From: Streptomyces sp. NBC_01669
Lineage (GTDB): Bacteria; Actinomycetota; Actinomycetes; Streptomycetales; Streptomycetaceae
Direction: 5' to 3'
Assembly (NCBI RefSeq): GCF_026339735.1
Contig: NZ_JAPEQG010000001.1
Span: forward strand, 2,790,001 to 2,854,000
DNA: 64,000 bases
Positions 42,506 to 50,795 of this stretch are shown in pieces (within the stretch, counting starts at the first letter, position 1; each line of letters opens with the position of its first letter). The notes beneath the pieces were generated by a model. That model was given only the letters and a program-made list of their open reading frames with translations, searched no databases and had not been told where the DNA came from. The position numbers and the translations under genes are program-made.

Positions 42506-43867
42506 GTGAGCAAGGACCTCAGCCGAACCGCGTACGACCACCTGTGGATGCACTTCACCCGCATGTCGGACTACGAGAACGCGCCCGTTCCCACCATCGT
42601 GCGTGGCGAGGGCACCTACATCTACGACGACCAGGGCAAGCGCTACCTCGACGGCCTGTCCGGCCTGTTCGTGGTCAACGCCGGTCACGGCCGTCACGAG
42701 CTCGCCGAAGCGGCCTACAAGCAGGGCCAGGAGCTGGCCTTCTTCCCGGTGTGGTCCTACGCCCACCCGAAGGCCGTCGAGCTGGCCGAGCGGCTCGCCG
42801 ACTACGCGCCGGGCGACCTCAACAAGGTCTTCTTCACCACCGGCGGCGGCGAGGCCGTCGAGACCGCCTGGAAGCTTGCCAAGCAGTACTTCAAGCTCAA
42901 GGGCAAGCCGACCAAGTACAAGGTCATCTCGCGTGCGGTCGCCTACCACGGCACCCCGCAGGGCGCCCTGTCCATCACCGGCCTGCCGGCCCTGAAGGCC
43001 CCCTTCGAGCCGCTGGTCCCCGGCGCGCACAAGGTGCCGAACACCAACATCTACCGCGCCCCGATCCACGGCGACGACCCGGAGGCCTTCGGCCGCTGGG
43101 CCGCCGACCAGATCGAGCAGGAGATCCTCTTCGAGGGACCGGAGACGGTCGCCGCGGTCTTCCTGGAGCCGGTGCAGAACGCCGGTGGCTGCTTCCCGCC
43201 GCCGCCCGGGTACTTCCAGCGGGTCCGCGAGATCTGCGACAAGTACGACGTACTGCTCGTCTCCGACGAGGTCATCTGCGCCTTCGGCCGCCTCGGCACG
43301 ATGTTCGCCTGCGACAAGTTCGGCTACGTGCCGGACATGATCACCTGCGCCAAGGGCATGACGTCGGGCTACTCCCCGATCGGCGCCTGCATCGTCTCGG
43401 ACCGCATCGCCGAGCCGTTCTACGAGGGCGGCAACACCTTCCTGCACGGCTACACCTTCGGCGGCCACCCGGTCTCCGCGGCGGTCGGCCTCGCCAACCT
43501 CGACATCTTCGAGCGCGAGGGTCTCAACCAGCACGTCCTGGACAACGAGAACGCGTTCTTCACGACGCTGCAGAAGCTGCACGACCTGCCGATCGTCGGC
43601 GACGTCCGCGGCAACGGCTTCTTCTACGGCATCGAGCTGGTGAAGGACAAGGCCACCAAGGAGACGTTCACCGACGAGGAGACCGAGCGCGTTCTCTACG
43701 GCTTCCTCTCCAAGGCGCTGTACGACAACGGTCTGTACTGCCGGGCCGACGACCGCGGCGACCCGGTCGTCCAGCTCGCGCCGCCGCTGATCTCCGACCA
43801 GTCGACGTTCGACGAGATCGAGGGCATCCTCCGGAGCGTCCTGACGGAGGCCTGGACGAAGCTCTGA
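42506..43867 (+). CDS. PLP-dependent omega-aminotransferase (putrescine/diamine type)
   Basis: A 453-residue class III aminotransferase. TTGGGEAVETAWKLAKQY is at 111-128, YHGTPQGALS at 148-155, the cofactor Asp is D254 in LVSDEVICAFGR, and the Schiff-base lysine is K283 in TCAKGMTSGYSPIG. It would move the terminal amino group of putrescine, cadaverine, beta-alanine or a similar omega-amine to pyruvate or 2-oxoglutarate, feeding the adjacent aldehyde dehydrogenase. The GTG at 42506 lies two bases after the regulator stop. The regulator is in a different frame, and the open frame running through it is not a fusion. Confidence 0.9.
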   Translation: MSKDLSRTAYDHLWMHFTRMSDYENAPVPTIVRGEGTYIYDDQGKRYLDGLSGLFVVNAGHGRHELAEAAYKQGQELAFFPVWSYAHPKAVELAERLADYAPGDLNKVFFTTGGGEAVETAWKLAKQYFKLKGKPTKYKVISRAVAYHGTPQGALSITGLPALKAPFEPLVPGAHKVPNTNIYRAPIHGDDPEAFGRWAADQIEQEILFEGPETVAAVFLEPVQNAGGCFPPPPGYFQRVREICDKYDVLLVSDEVICAFGRLGTMFACDKFGYVPDMITCAKGMTSGYSPIGACIVSDRIAEPFYEGGNTFLHGYTFGGHPVSAAVGLANLDIFEREGLNQHVLDNENAFFTTLQKLHDLPIVGDVRGNGFFYGIELVKDKATKETFTDEETERVLYGFLSKALYDNGLYCRADDRGDPVVQLAPPLISDQSTFDEIEGILRSVLTEAWTKL

Positions 43868-43874
43868 GAGGGAC

Positions 43875-43947
43875 GGTGATCCGGGCCGCGGTTCGATCAA
43901 CTGATCGACCACGGATCGATTGACCGATTGACCCCGGCCCGATCACC
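43875..43947 (+). terminator. Long imperfect inverted repeat after the aminotransferase gene
   Basis: GGTGATCCGGGCC at 43875-43887 pairs with GGCCCGATCACC at 43936-43947, with one bulged C. Between them lies a smaller palindrome, TCGATCA-AC-TGATCGA (43893-43908), and further GATCGA-like words. It may be a terminator with an additional protein site. Confidence 0.5.
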
Positions 43948-44098
43948 AGCCGACCGCATTCCAGCGGTCATTTCATACGGTCCACACGGCCCGGATGCGC
44001 CCATTCGAGTGGGAAGAAGCGCACCCGGGCCGCGTGCTGTGCGCACACCGCGGTCCGAATCCTTACGGTGCCGAGTGACCGATCGGCCCCCTCTTCGT

Positions 44099-44114
44099 TC
44101 CCCCGTACGGGGGA
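44099..44114. promoter_or_regulatory. Perfect 16-bp palindrome upstream of ABC transporter
   Basis: TCCCCCGTACGGGGGA lies 33 bp before the ATG of the ABC ATPase gene, a position suited to an operator of an autoregulated or repressor-controlled exporter. No regulator gene lies next to it. Confidence 0.55.
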
Positions 44115-44146
44115 CGGGAAATCTGATCTGAACCGAGGTGTACGCC

Positions 44147-44884
44147 ATGGTGGCCCCGCCGGACAACGACGTGATCTGGGCGCGTTCCCTGCACCACTCC
44201 CACAACGGCTCACCCGCGCTCGGCGGGATCTCTCTGGAGGTCCGCGACGGCGAGATCCTCGCCGTGACCGGCCCGCGAGGCAGTGGCAAGACGACTCTGC
44301 TGCACTGCCTCTCCGGCCAACTGGTGCCCCAGCAGGGCGAGGTGTGGTTCAACAGCGTCCCGGTCCACACCATGGGTCCGCGGCTGCGCGAGCGGCTGCG
44401 ACGTGACCGGTTCGGCTGGATCGCACCCGATCCCCAGCTCGTACCGGAGCTGAACACTTGGGAGAACGCAGCGCTTCCCCTGCTGCTGCGCGGCACCTCG
44501 CACCGGGTCGCGAAGAAGGTCGCCATGGAGTGGCTGGAGCGGCTCGACATCGGCATGTGTGCCAAGAAGCGGCCGCACACGCTGCTCCAGGGGCAGCGTC
44601 AGCGGATCGCCGTCGCCCGCGCGCTGGCCGGCTCACCCACGGTGATCTTCGCCGACGAGCCGACCGCGACGCTGCAGCGCACGGACCGCAATCACGTGCT
44701 GCGGACACTGACGAGCGCGGCCCGCTCGCACGGCATCACGGTCGTGCTCGCCACCCATGACGTGGAGGTCGCCTCGCTGGCAGACCGTACGGTCCCGCTG
44801 CTGGACGGCCGCCGGGTCGCCACCGTCGCCCTGCCCGCCGTGTCCGATACGGAAGGCCGCGCGGCGTGCTCGCTCTCCGTCTAG
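44147..44884 (+). CDS. ABC transporter ATP-binding protein (MacB/LolD-like)
   Basis: A 245-residue ATPase. Walker A GPRGSGKTT is at residues 42-50 and Walker B is VIFADEPTATL with D170-E171. The switch His is in VLATHDVEVASLADR. The signature reads LLQGQ (146-150) instead of LSGGQ, an unusual substitution of the Ser-Gly pair, yet the following RQRIAVARALA is normal. It pairs with the FtsX-like permease that overlaps its end. The ATG at 44147 has GAGGTG six bases upstream, and a GTG at 44138 is possible. The cargo is unknown. Confidence 0.88.
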   Translation: MVAPPDNDVIWARSLHHSHNGSPALGGISLEVRDGEILAVTGPRGSGKTTLLHCLSGQLVPQQGEVWFNSVPVHTMGPRLRERLRRDRFGWIAPDPQLVPELNTWENAALPLLLRGTSHRVAKKVAMEWLERLDIGMCAKKRPHTLLQGQRQRIAVARALAGSPTVIFADEPTATLQRTDRNHVLRTLTSAARSHGITVVLATHDVEVASLADRTVPLLDGRRVATVALPAVSDTEGRAACSLSV

Positions 44885-46050
44885 CCCGCGGTACCCATCC
44901 GCTGGTCCTGGTGCGGCGGCTGCTGGTCGCGGCCGCCTCAGCCGGGGTCGGCTTCCTGCTCCTGTGCACCCTGGCGTACGCGTCGACGCATCCGGCGTAC
45001 TCGACCGCCTCGGTACTGCGGCTGCTGTGGTGCTTCGTGCCGCTGGCCGCCACCGTGCAGTTCGCGGTCGCGGTGGCCCGTACGGACCCGAGCACCCGCC
45101 CGCGTCCGGGGCTGTCCGCCGTCGGTCTGGGGCCGATCCGGCTCGGCGTGCTGGCCGCGGTCTCCACCGCCGTGTCCTGCACCCTCGGGTCGATGGTGGC
45201 GCTGCTCGTCTTCCTGTATCTGCGCGGCGATCTGACCGGGCTGCCGTTCGACGGTGCGGCGGCCGGACTGCTGGGCGCGGGGGCCCCGTTGCCGATGGCC
45301 GCAACCCTTGTTCTGCTGACGGTGGTGCCGGTGGCCGCGGCGGCGGCGAGCGCGATGGCGCTGCGCACCCGGCCGCTGCAGGCGGCGGTGCCGGAGGACG
45401 GCACGCAGGACATCGTGCCGGACGAGCAGATTCCGGCTCCGGCGGTTCCGCCGACCGGGCTGCCGTGGGGCGTAGCGCTGACGGCAGCCGGTCTCGCGGT
45501 CGAGGCGTACGCGAGCCGTGATGGCGCGGGCAGAGCGTTCCCCCTGCCGGGAATTCCCGACGCCACCCCGACGTGGGTGCTGGCCGGGTGGTCGCTGACG
45601 GCGATCGGTCTGGCCATGGCGGGTCCCGGACTGACGCACCTCTGCGGACAGCTGCTGCAGGCGGTGCGTCCCGGAGCCGTACGCCTGCTGGCCGGAAGGG
45701 TGCTGATGGACGAGGCGCGCCGGATCGGCCGGCCGCTGGGTGTGGTCTGCGCGGTGCTCTCCGCGGCAATCGCGGCGATCGCGCTGTACGGGACGGGTCC
45801 GCGTCACTTCGGCCCGCTCACCGCGCTCGGCGCCGTACTCGTACTGGGCTGCACGACGGCGACGCTGCTGACCTCCGCCCTGGAGGCGAAGCAGGCCCGC
45901 GCCCACCTGGTTCAGACGCTGCTGCGGCTCGGTGCGCCGGCCTCGGCGCTGCGGGCAGCGACGGCCCTGCGGGTCGGCGTTCTGCTGGTCGTGTTCGCCC
46001 CGATCACCTGGGCGATCGCCGAATTGGCCGCGCTGCCGCTGACCGGCTGA
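44866..46050 (+). CDS. ABC transporter permease, FtsX-like
   Basis: A 394-residue membrane protein with about eight hydrophobic segments. The first group lies around residues 18-155 (LLVAAASAGVGFLLLCTLAY; LRLLWCFVPLAATVQFAVAV) and the second around 205-390. The C-terminal half (HLVQTLLRLGAPASALRAAT, then VLLVVFAPITWAIAELAAL) resembles the end of FtsX/MacB-type permeases. It overlaps the ATPase gene by 19 bp from a GTG at 44866, so the two subunits are coupled. It is probably an exporter or a cell-envelope signalling transporter. Confidence 0.82.
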   Translation: MLALRLARGTHPLVLVRRLLVAAASAGVGFLLLCTLAYASTHPAYSTASVLRLLWCFVPLAATVQFAVAVARTDPSTRPRPGLSAVGLGPIRLGVLAAVSTAVSCTLGSMVALLVFLYLRGDLTGLPFDGAAAGLLGAGAPLPMAATLVLLTVVPVAAAAASAMALRTRPLQAAVPEDGTQDIVPDEQIPAPAVPPTGLPWGVALTAAGLAVEAYASRDGAGRAFPLPGIPDATPTWVLAGWSLTAIGLAMAGPGLTHLCGQLLQAVRPGAVRLLAGRVLMDEARRIGRPLGVVCAVLSAAIAAIALYGTGPRHFGPLTALGAVLVLGCTTATLLTSALEAKQARAHLVQTLLRLGAPASALRAATALRVGVLLVVFAPITWAIAELAALPLTG

Positions 46051-46058
46051 AGGGCCGC

Positions 46059-46084
46059 CCGCCGGCCGTGGAGCCGACCGGCGG
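46059..46084. terminator. Short hairpin between convergent genes
   Basis: Arms CCGCCGG and CCGGCGG with a 12-nt loop, between the permease stop and the glycosyltransferase stop. The stem is short, so support is moderate. Confidence 0.4.
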
Positions 46085-47629
46085 TCAGCCGAGGTGCCGG
46101 AAGGCCGGCCAGATCTCCGGCCAGGGCTCGCGCAGCCCCCGGCAGATCCAGACCCCCGCGCCCTGCTCCTCGTTGTCGACGCCGTACCCGTTGTCGATCC
46201 GGGCAGCCGGTTCCACCTCGCGCCAGTAGCGGCGCAGTTCGCCCGCGCTCCGGGCCCCGACGTAGAGCGTCACGGCACTGCGGTCCGGGGGCGGCGGCCC
46301 CCACCGGTGGTAGGCGTTGTGGCCGCTGTAGGCGGTCGGCAGCCCGTACGCGTCGCCGTACCGCGCGAGTGCCCCCGCCTCACCGTAGTTGCGGGTCACG
46401 ATCGTCGTGGCGGCACGCTCCGCAGGCGGCAGCGTCCGGTACACCCGGCCCACGGTCGCGGCGAGTTGTGGCCAGCCGACCGTCTCGGCGCTGTCGCCGT
46501 TGACGGCCGGCTGCGCGCTGTCGGCGAACGCGGCGAGCGGCACGATGGGCAGTCCGATGAGCACGGTGACGGCACCACTGACTGTCACGATTCCGGTACG
46601 CACCCGGCGCCAGGCTCCGCGGCCCGCGCGTGCGAGCCACTCCTCGACGGTGAGCGCGCCCGCGGCCAACAGCACCGGATAGGCGCCTCCCTGGTAGTAG
46701 GCCTTGCCGCCGGTGACCAGGAACACGAGGGCGAGAGCCCCGTACGACCAGACGAACAGCCGGTACGGGCGCAGCCGTTCCGCCCGGCCCAGCTGCCACA
46801 GCCCGACCGCCCACAGGGGCGCCATCAGCGGCCCGGTCAGCAGGAGCTGGAACGGCAGGAAGCCGGCCCTGCCGCCCTGGTCGCCGTCCTCCGCGATCGC
46901 GTGGGCCAGCTCGAACTGCGGCCAGCCGTGCGCCGCCTGCCACAGCAGAACGGGCAGAGAGATCAGAAGCGCGAGCGCGGCGCCGGCCGCCAGCCAGGGG
47001 GTGCGCAGGACCGTGCGCGGACCTGCCGACAGCAACCCGGCAAGCAGGGCGACGACGAGGAAGGCCACCAGGTACTTGTTGAGCAGACCGACCCCGGTGA
47101 CCAGCCCGATCACCAGCCACAGCCGGTGCGCCCGGGTGCGCACCAGGCGGACCACAAGCCAGCTGATGAGCGCCCAGGCCAGCAGGTCGAGGGTGGTCGT
47201 GGACAGAAGGTGCCCGGAGATGACGGTGAGCGGGGCGACCGCCCAGGCGAGGGCGGCGAGCACCTGTGCGCGGGCGCCGCCGCCCAACTCCCGGGCGATC
47301 AGCCCGACGAGCAGCACGGTCACGGCGACCGCGGCGGCGGAGGCGGTACGCAGCGCGGTCGGCGAGTCCCCGAAGAGTGCGGTCTCGGCGCGGGCCAGAA
47401 GGACGACGAGCGGCGGCTGGTCGTCGTACCCCCAGGCCAGGTGCTCGCCTGCGGCCCGGTAGTAGAGCTCGTCGCGGTGGTAGCCGTAGCGGGCGCCGAA
47501 GGCGAGAAGGAGGGCTCCGGTCCCGGCGCCGACGGCGGCGATGCCACGCAGTGCGACCGGAGGCTGGCTCGACGGTACGGGCATTCGCGCCACTCCGTCC
47601 CGCTCCGCCCCAGACGCAACGTCCGTCAC
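46085..47629 (-). CDS. GT39-like polyprenyl-phosphate-mannose-type membrane glycosyltransferase
   Basis: A 514-residue integral membrane protein. An early lumenal motif, YGYHRDELYYRAAGEHLAWG, then YDDQPPLVVLLAR, carries the acidic DE pair and His typical of the PMT_2/ArnT-like group. About ten hydrophobic segments follow, including VAPLTVISGHLLSTTTLDLL and GLLNKYLVAFLVVALLAG. A soluble C-terminal domain of ~130 residues completes it. Such enzymes transfer a sugar from a polyprenyl-phosphate donor outside the membrane. The GTG at 47629 with GGAGGT six bases upstream is preferred over starts up to 47698. Confidence 0.85.
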   Translation of the reverse strand: MTDVASGAERDGVARMPVPSSQPPVALRGIAAVGAGTGALLLAFGARYGYHRDELYYRAAGEHLAWGYDDQPPLVVLLARAETALFGDSPTALRTASAAAVAVTVLLVGLIARELGGGARAQVLAALAWAVAPLTVISGHLLSTTTLDLLAWALISWLVVRLVRTRAHRLWLVIGLVTGVGLLNKYLVAFLVVALLAGLLSAGPRTVLRTPWLAAGAALALLISLPVLLWQAAHGWPQFELAHAIAEDGDQGGRAGFLPFQLLLTGPLMAPLWAVGLWQLGRAERLRPYRLFVWSYGALALVFLVTGGKAYYQGGAYPVLLAAGALTVEEWLARAGRGAWRRVRTGIVTVSGAVTVLIGLPIVPLAAFADSAQPAVNGDSAETVGWPQLAATVGRVYRTLPPAERAATTIVTRNYGEAGALARYGDAYGLPTAYSGHNAYHRWGPPPPDRSAVTLYVGARSAGELRRYWREVEPAARIDNGYGVDNEEQGAGVWICRGLREPWPEIWPAFRHLG

Positions 47630-47704
47630 GGTGCCACCTCCCGCTCCGGGCATATGACCGTACGGATGGAGCGGTACGCCCCGGCCGGTACGTAGCATGA
47701 CAGC

Positions 47705-48823
47705 GTGGAGAACCCGGACGACAGCATTCCCGCACCCGGCATCGAGATCGAGTCGCTCGCCGAATTCGACGCGGTGATCGCCGGTGGGTCACTGGCCGGA
47801 CATCGCGTCCAGTCCGTCGATCTGACGGATCGCAGCGCCGCGCTGTTCGCCGCGGACACGTCCGGCGCGGTCTTCCTCGGCTGCCGGATGGAGCCGGACG
47901 CGGCGGCGAAGGTGCGGGCCGACGGGGCGTTCGTCTTCCCGCCCGTGCCGGGGCTGCCCTTCGATCCGTACCGCGGCCTGCTCTACTCCCCCGACGCACT
48001 CTACGAAGGGCTGGCGGAGGGGGGTTACGAGGCGACGCCCGACGCCCGCGCGTACCGCTGGTTCCAGCGGACCCGCGCGAACGGCGACACCTTCGCCTCG
48101 ATGCTGCGCGCGCTCCATGACGACGCGGTCTCCGACGCGTTGGACGAAGTCCTCACCGGGGCGCGGGTGGTCGGGGTGATGGGCGGCCACACGACCGCGC
48201 GTGGCAGCGCGGCGTACGCGGCCGCGGCCCGGCTGGGCCGGACCCTGGCGCGCGGCGGGCTGACGGTGGCCACCGGCGGCGGCCCGGGCGCGATGGAGGC
48301 GGCGAATCTCGGTGCGTACGCGGCGCCGCATCCCGATCCGATGCTGGACAAGGCATGCGAACTCCTTGCCGCCGCCCCGTCGTTCACCCCCTCGGTCACC
48401 GACTGGGCGCTGGCCGCCTTCGCCGTGCGGGAACGCTGGCCGGACGGCGGAGGCTCGGTCTCGATCCCCACCTGGTTCTACGGTCATGAGCCGCCGAACC
48501 CGTTCGCCGACCACATCGCCAAGTACTTCGCCAACGCGCTGCGCGAGGACGGGCTGCTCGCCCGCTCCACGGCGGGCGTCGTCTTCCTGCCGGGCGCCGC
48601 CGGAACCGTGCAGGAGGTCTTCGACAACACGACGCCGAACTACTACGGCTCACGCGGCACACCGACCCCGATGGTGCTGGTCGGCCGCGCCCACTGGACG
48701 GAGGAACTGCCCGCCTGGCCACTGCTGCGGACGCTGGCCGCGGGCCGGCCGATGGAGTCCCGTATCGCCCTGGTCGACACCGTGGACGAGGCTTCCGAGG
48801 CACTCGCCCGGCTGTCCGGCTGA
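47705..48823 (+). CDS. LOG-family Rossmann-fold nucleotide-binding protein
   Basis: A 372-residue protein. The ~150-residue N-terminal region is unfamiliar. The rest has the LOG/TIGR00730-like features: VVGVMGGHTTARGSAAYAAA, LTVATGGGPGAMEAANLGAY (the GGGxGxM motif), and VFLPGAAGTVQEVFD (PGGxGTxxE-like). LOG enzymes release bases from nucleoside 5'-monophosphates such as cytokinin ribotides. Here the PG-G motif has Ala for the second Gly, so activity is not assured. The GTG at 47705 is divergent from the glycosyltransferase. It converges on the AHSA1 gene without an evident terminator. Confidence 0.82.
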   Translation: MENPDDSIPAPGIEIESLAEFDAVIAGGSLAGHRVQSVDLTDRSAALFAADTSGAVFLGCRMEPDAAAKVRADGAFVFPPVPGLPFDPYRGLLYSPDALYEGLAEGGYEATPDARAYRWFQRTRANGDTFASMLRALHDDAVSDALDEVLTGARVVGVMGGHTTARGSAAYAAAARLGRTLARGGLTVATGGGPGAMEAANLGAYAAPHPDPMLDKACELLAAAPSFTPSVTDWALAAFAVRERWPDGGGSVSIPTWFYGHEPPNPFADHIAKYFANALREDGLLARSTAGVVFLPGAAGTVQEVFDNTTPNYYGSRGTPTPMVLVGRAHWTEELPAWPLLRTLAAGRPMESRIALVDTVDEASEALARLSG

Positions 48824-48845
48824 CCGTCCCGTCCGGCCGAGCGGT

Positions 48846-49298
48846 TCAGATCGTCGCGAGCCGGTTGACCAGCGCGTCGAAGAACGCCTCCCAGCCGTCC
48901 TCCGCCGCCGCGTACTGCTCGGCCGTGAGGTTGCCGCCGCGCTGCTGGAAGACCATCTCGGTGGTCTTGTCGCCGCGATCGGTGAACGTGACGGTGACGA
49001 TCTCGCCCTCGATGTCGTCGGGCGCGGTCGCGTCCTTCAGTGTGAAGACGAGCCGCTCGGGTGCGACCACCTCCCGGTAGACACCGTGGAACGGCATCTC
49101 GGTGCCCGGCACCACGATGACCAGGCTCCACGTGCCGCCCGGCCGGACGTCCATCGACACCCGGTCGAGCGGCACCTCGGCGTCCCCGCCGTACCAGGCG
49201 GCGAAGTGCTCGGGGGTCGTCCAGGCCTCGAAGACGAGTTCCCGCGGGGCGTCGAAAATACGGGTGATGTCGATGCCCTCACGTGCCGATTCAGTCAT
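48846..49298 (-). CDS. SRPBCC/AHSA1-domain protein
   Basis: A 150-residue single-domain START-like protein. The AHSA1 pattern is clear: ITRIFDAPRELVFEAWTTPE, HFAAWYGG, DVRPGGTWSLVI, then GVYREVVAPERLVFT and DGWEAFFDALVNRLA at the end. These proteins bind hydrophobic ligands or assist other proteins, and many are paired with ArsR regulators as here. The start at 49298 lies eight bases inside the ArsR gene, so it is translated from the same message. The ligand is unknown. Confidence 0.9.
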   Translation of the reverse strand: MTESAREGIDITRIFDAPRELVFEAWTTPEHFAAWYGGDAEVPLDRVSMDVRPGGTWSLVIVVPGTEMPFHGVYREVVAPERLVFTLKDATAPDDIEGEIVTVTFTDRGDKTTEMVFQQRGGNLTAEQYAAAEDGWEAFFDALVNRLATI

Positions 49299-49653
49299 GG
49301 TCCCTGTCCTTTTCGGAGTCGTTCCGGATCTTCTGAAGCTGCTTGAGGTGTTCCCCGAGACGGTCGAAACCGCTCTCCCAGAACGCCCTGTAATGGTCCA
49401 GCCACTCTGTGGCGTCGGCCAGCGGCGCCGCCTCCAGCCTGCACGGCCGCCACTGCGCCGACCGGCCGCGCGTGATCAGCCCGGCGCGCTCCAGCACCTT
49501 CAGATGCCGGGAAACCGCGGGGAGGCTCATGTCGAACGGCTCTGCAAGTTCCGTGACCGTGGCCTCGCCCACGGCCAGCCGCGCGAGGATCGCGCGACGG
49601 GTCGGGTCGGCCAGAGCCGCAAAGACGGTGCTGAGCCGGTCCGCTTCGGCCAT
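49291..49653 (-). CDS. ArsR-family transcriptional regulator
   Basis: A 120-residue winged-helix repressor. ALADPTRRAILARLAVGEAT and AVSRHLKVLERAGLITRGRS form the DNA-binding region, and WRPCRLEAAPLADATEWLDHY the dimer helix. It has no obvious metal-binding CxC motif, so it probably responds to a non-metal signal or is constitutive. The ATG at 49653 begins MAEADRLST. The AT-rich palindrome GTTAATTAAC just upstream is a likely autoregulatory operator. It forms an operon with the AHSA1 gene. Confidence 0.92.
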   Translation of the reverse strand: MAEADRLSTVFAALADPTRRAILARLAVGEATVTELAEPFDMSLPAVSRHLKVLERAGLITRGRSAQWRPCRLEAAPLADATEWLDHYRAFWESGFDRLGEHLKQLQKIRNDSEKDRDHD

Positions 49654-49669
49654 GCTCCTTAACCACCTC

Positions 49670-49679
49670 GTTAATTAAC
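49670..49679. promoter_or_regulatory. AT-rich palindrome upstream of arsR-type gene
   Basis: GTTAATTAAC lies 17 bp before the ATG, within a local AT-rich patch (also TTTAATAT) that is striking in this GC-rich sequence. It is a plausible operator or promoter element for the ArsR/AHSA1 operon. Confidence 0.5.
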
Positions 49680-49747
49680 TGATGTGTTTAATATAGCGCG
49701 TGGAACTGCCCCGTCAACCGCGGCGCGCCGCGTCTACGGAACAGCCC

Positions 49748-50773
49748 TTAGAACACCGCGGGCAGTACCACTGTCTCCGACGCGTCGAAGGTCACGCCCA
49801 CATGCGCGCCCTCCTGAGGGGTGTCCCGCAGCGGGCACTCCGCCTCCAGGACCGGTCCGCTCTCGGGGTGGAGGGTCACTGCGACATGGTTGCCCCGGAA
49901 GGTACGCGCGCCGACCGTGCAGCGCAGCCCGGCCTCCGGGGATCCGAGCCGTACGCCCGCCGGACGCACCAGCAGAGCGCACGGGCCCTGCGGCGAGCCG
50001 TCCGGCACCGGCACCTTCCCCCACGCCGTACCGGCCGCCGCGCCGGTCACCGTCGCGTCCACCACGTTGTCGAAGCCGAGGAACCGGGCGACGAACGCGG
50101 AAGCGGGGCGCTGCCAGACCTCCAACGGAGTGCCCGCCTGGGCGATCCGCCCGTCGCGCATCACGACGACCCGGTCGGCGAGGGCGAAGGCCTCGCCCTG
50201 GTCGTGGGTGACGGCGAGCACCGTCGTCCCCAACCGGGCGAACAGGGTGCGCAGTTCGACGACGAGGCGTTCGCGCAGACTGCGGTCCAACTGGCCGAGC
50301 GGCTCGTCCAGCATCAGCAGTTTCGGCCGCGGGGCAAGCGCCCGCGCGAGGGCGACGCGCTGCTGTTCTCCGCCGGACAGTGCGGCGACAGCCCGCCGTT
50401 CGGCGCCGGGCAGGCCCACCAGTTCGAGAAGTTCGGCGACCCTGCGGTCCTGGTCGCCGCGTGTGACGCCGTGCATGCGCAGCCCGAAGGCGACGTTGGC
50501 GCCGACGTCCCGGTGAGGGAAGAGCTGATGATCCTGGAACATCAGGCCGAGACCGCGCCGATGCACCGGCACCCCGGTCTGGTCGGCGCCGTCGAGGAGC
50601 ACCCGGCCGCCGTCCGGCGGGTGCAGTCCGGCGACCACGCGCAGCAGGGTCGACTTGCCGCTGCCGCTGGGCCCCAGGACACAGACGATCTCGTGGTCCG
50701 CAACCTTCAGATCCACCGCGTCGAGCGCCGACCGCTTCCCGAAGAGGACCGTGGCGGATTCCAGTGTCAGCAT
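49748..50773 (-). CDS. thiQ: Thiamine ABC transporter ATP-binding protein
   Basis: A 341-residue ATPase. Walker A GPSGSGKST is at residues 34-42, the Q-loop in LMFQDHQLFPH, the signature LSGGEQQRVALARAL, Walker B LLMLDEPLGQLD, and the switch His in AVTHDQGEA. A C-terminal TOBE-like region of ~100 residues follows. It lies 22 bp downstream of the permease gene and belongs to the thiBPQ operon. The TPP riboswitch at its head identifies the cargo as thiamine or a precursor. The ATG at 50773 begins MLTLESATVL. Confidence 0.9.
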   Translation of the reverse strand: MLTLESATVLFGKRSALDAVDLKVADHEIVCVLGPSGSGKSTLLRVVAGLHPPDGGRVLLDGADQTGVPVHRRGLGLMFQDHQLFPHRDVGANVAFGLRMHGVTRGDQDRRVAELLELVGLPGAERRAVAALSGGEQQRVALARALAPRPKLLMLDEPLGQLDRSLRERLVVELRTLFARLGTTVLAVTHDQGEAFALADRVVVMRDGRIAQAGTPLEVWQRPASAFVARFLGFDNVVDATVTGAAAGTAWGKVPVPDGSPQGPCALLVRPAGVRLGSPEAGLRCTVGARTFRGNHVAVTLHPESGPVLEAECPLRDTPQEGAHVGVTFDASETVVLPAVF

Positions 50774-50795
50774 GTCCAGAACACCCCGAGCATCG

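Noticed and set aside
41933..43867. Apparent 644-residue fusion upstream of the aminotransferase
   Set aside because: The first 191 codons overlap the AsnC gene in another frame and are low-complexity. The aminotransferase starts at the GTG at 42506.
49719..49732. Palindrome CGCGGCGCGCCGCG as an operator
   Set aside because: Such GC-only palindromes are expected often by chance in DNA of this composition. Its position between two stop/start regions gives no extra support.
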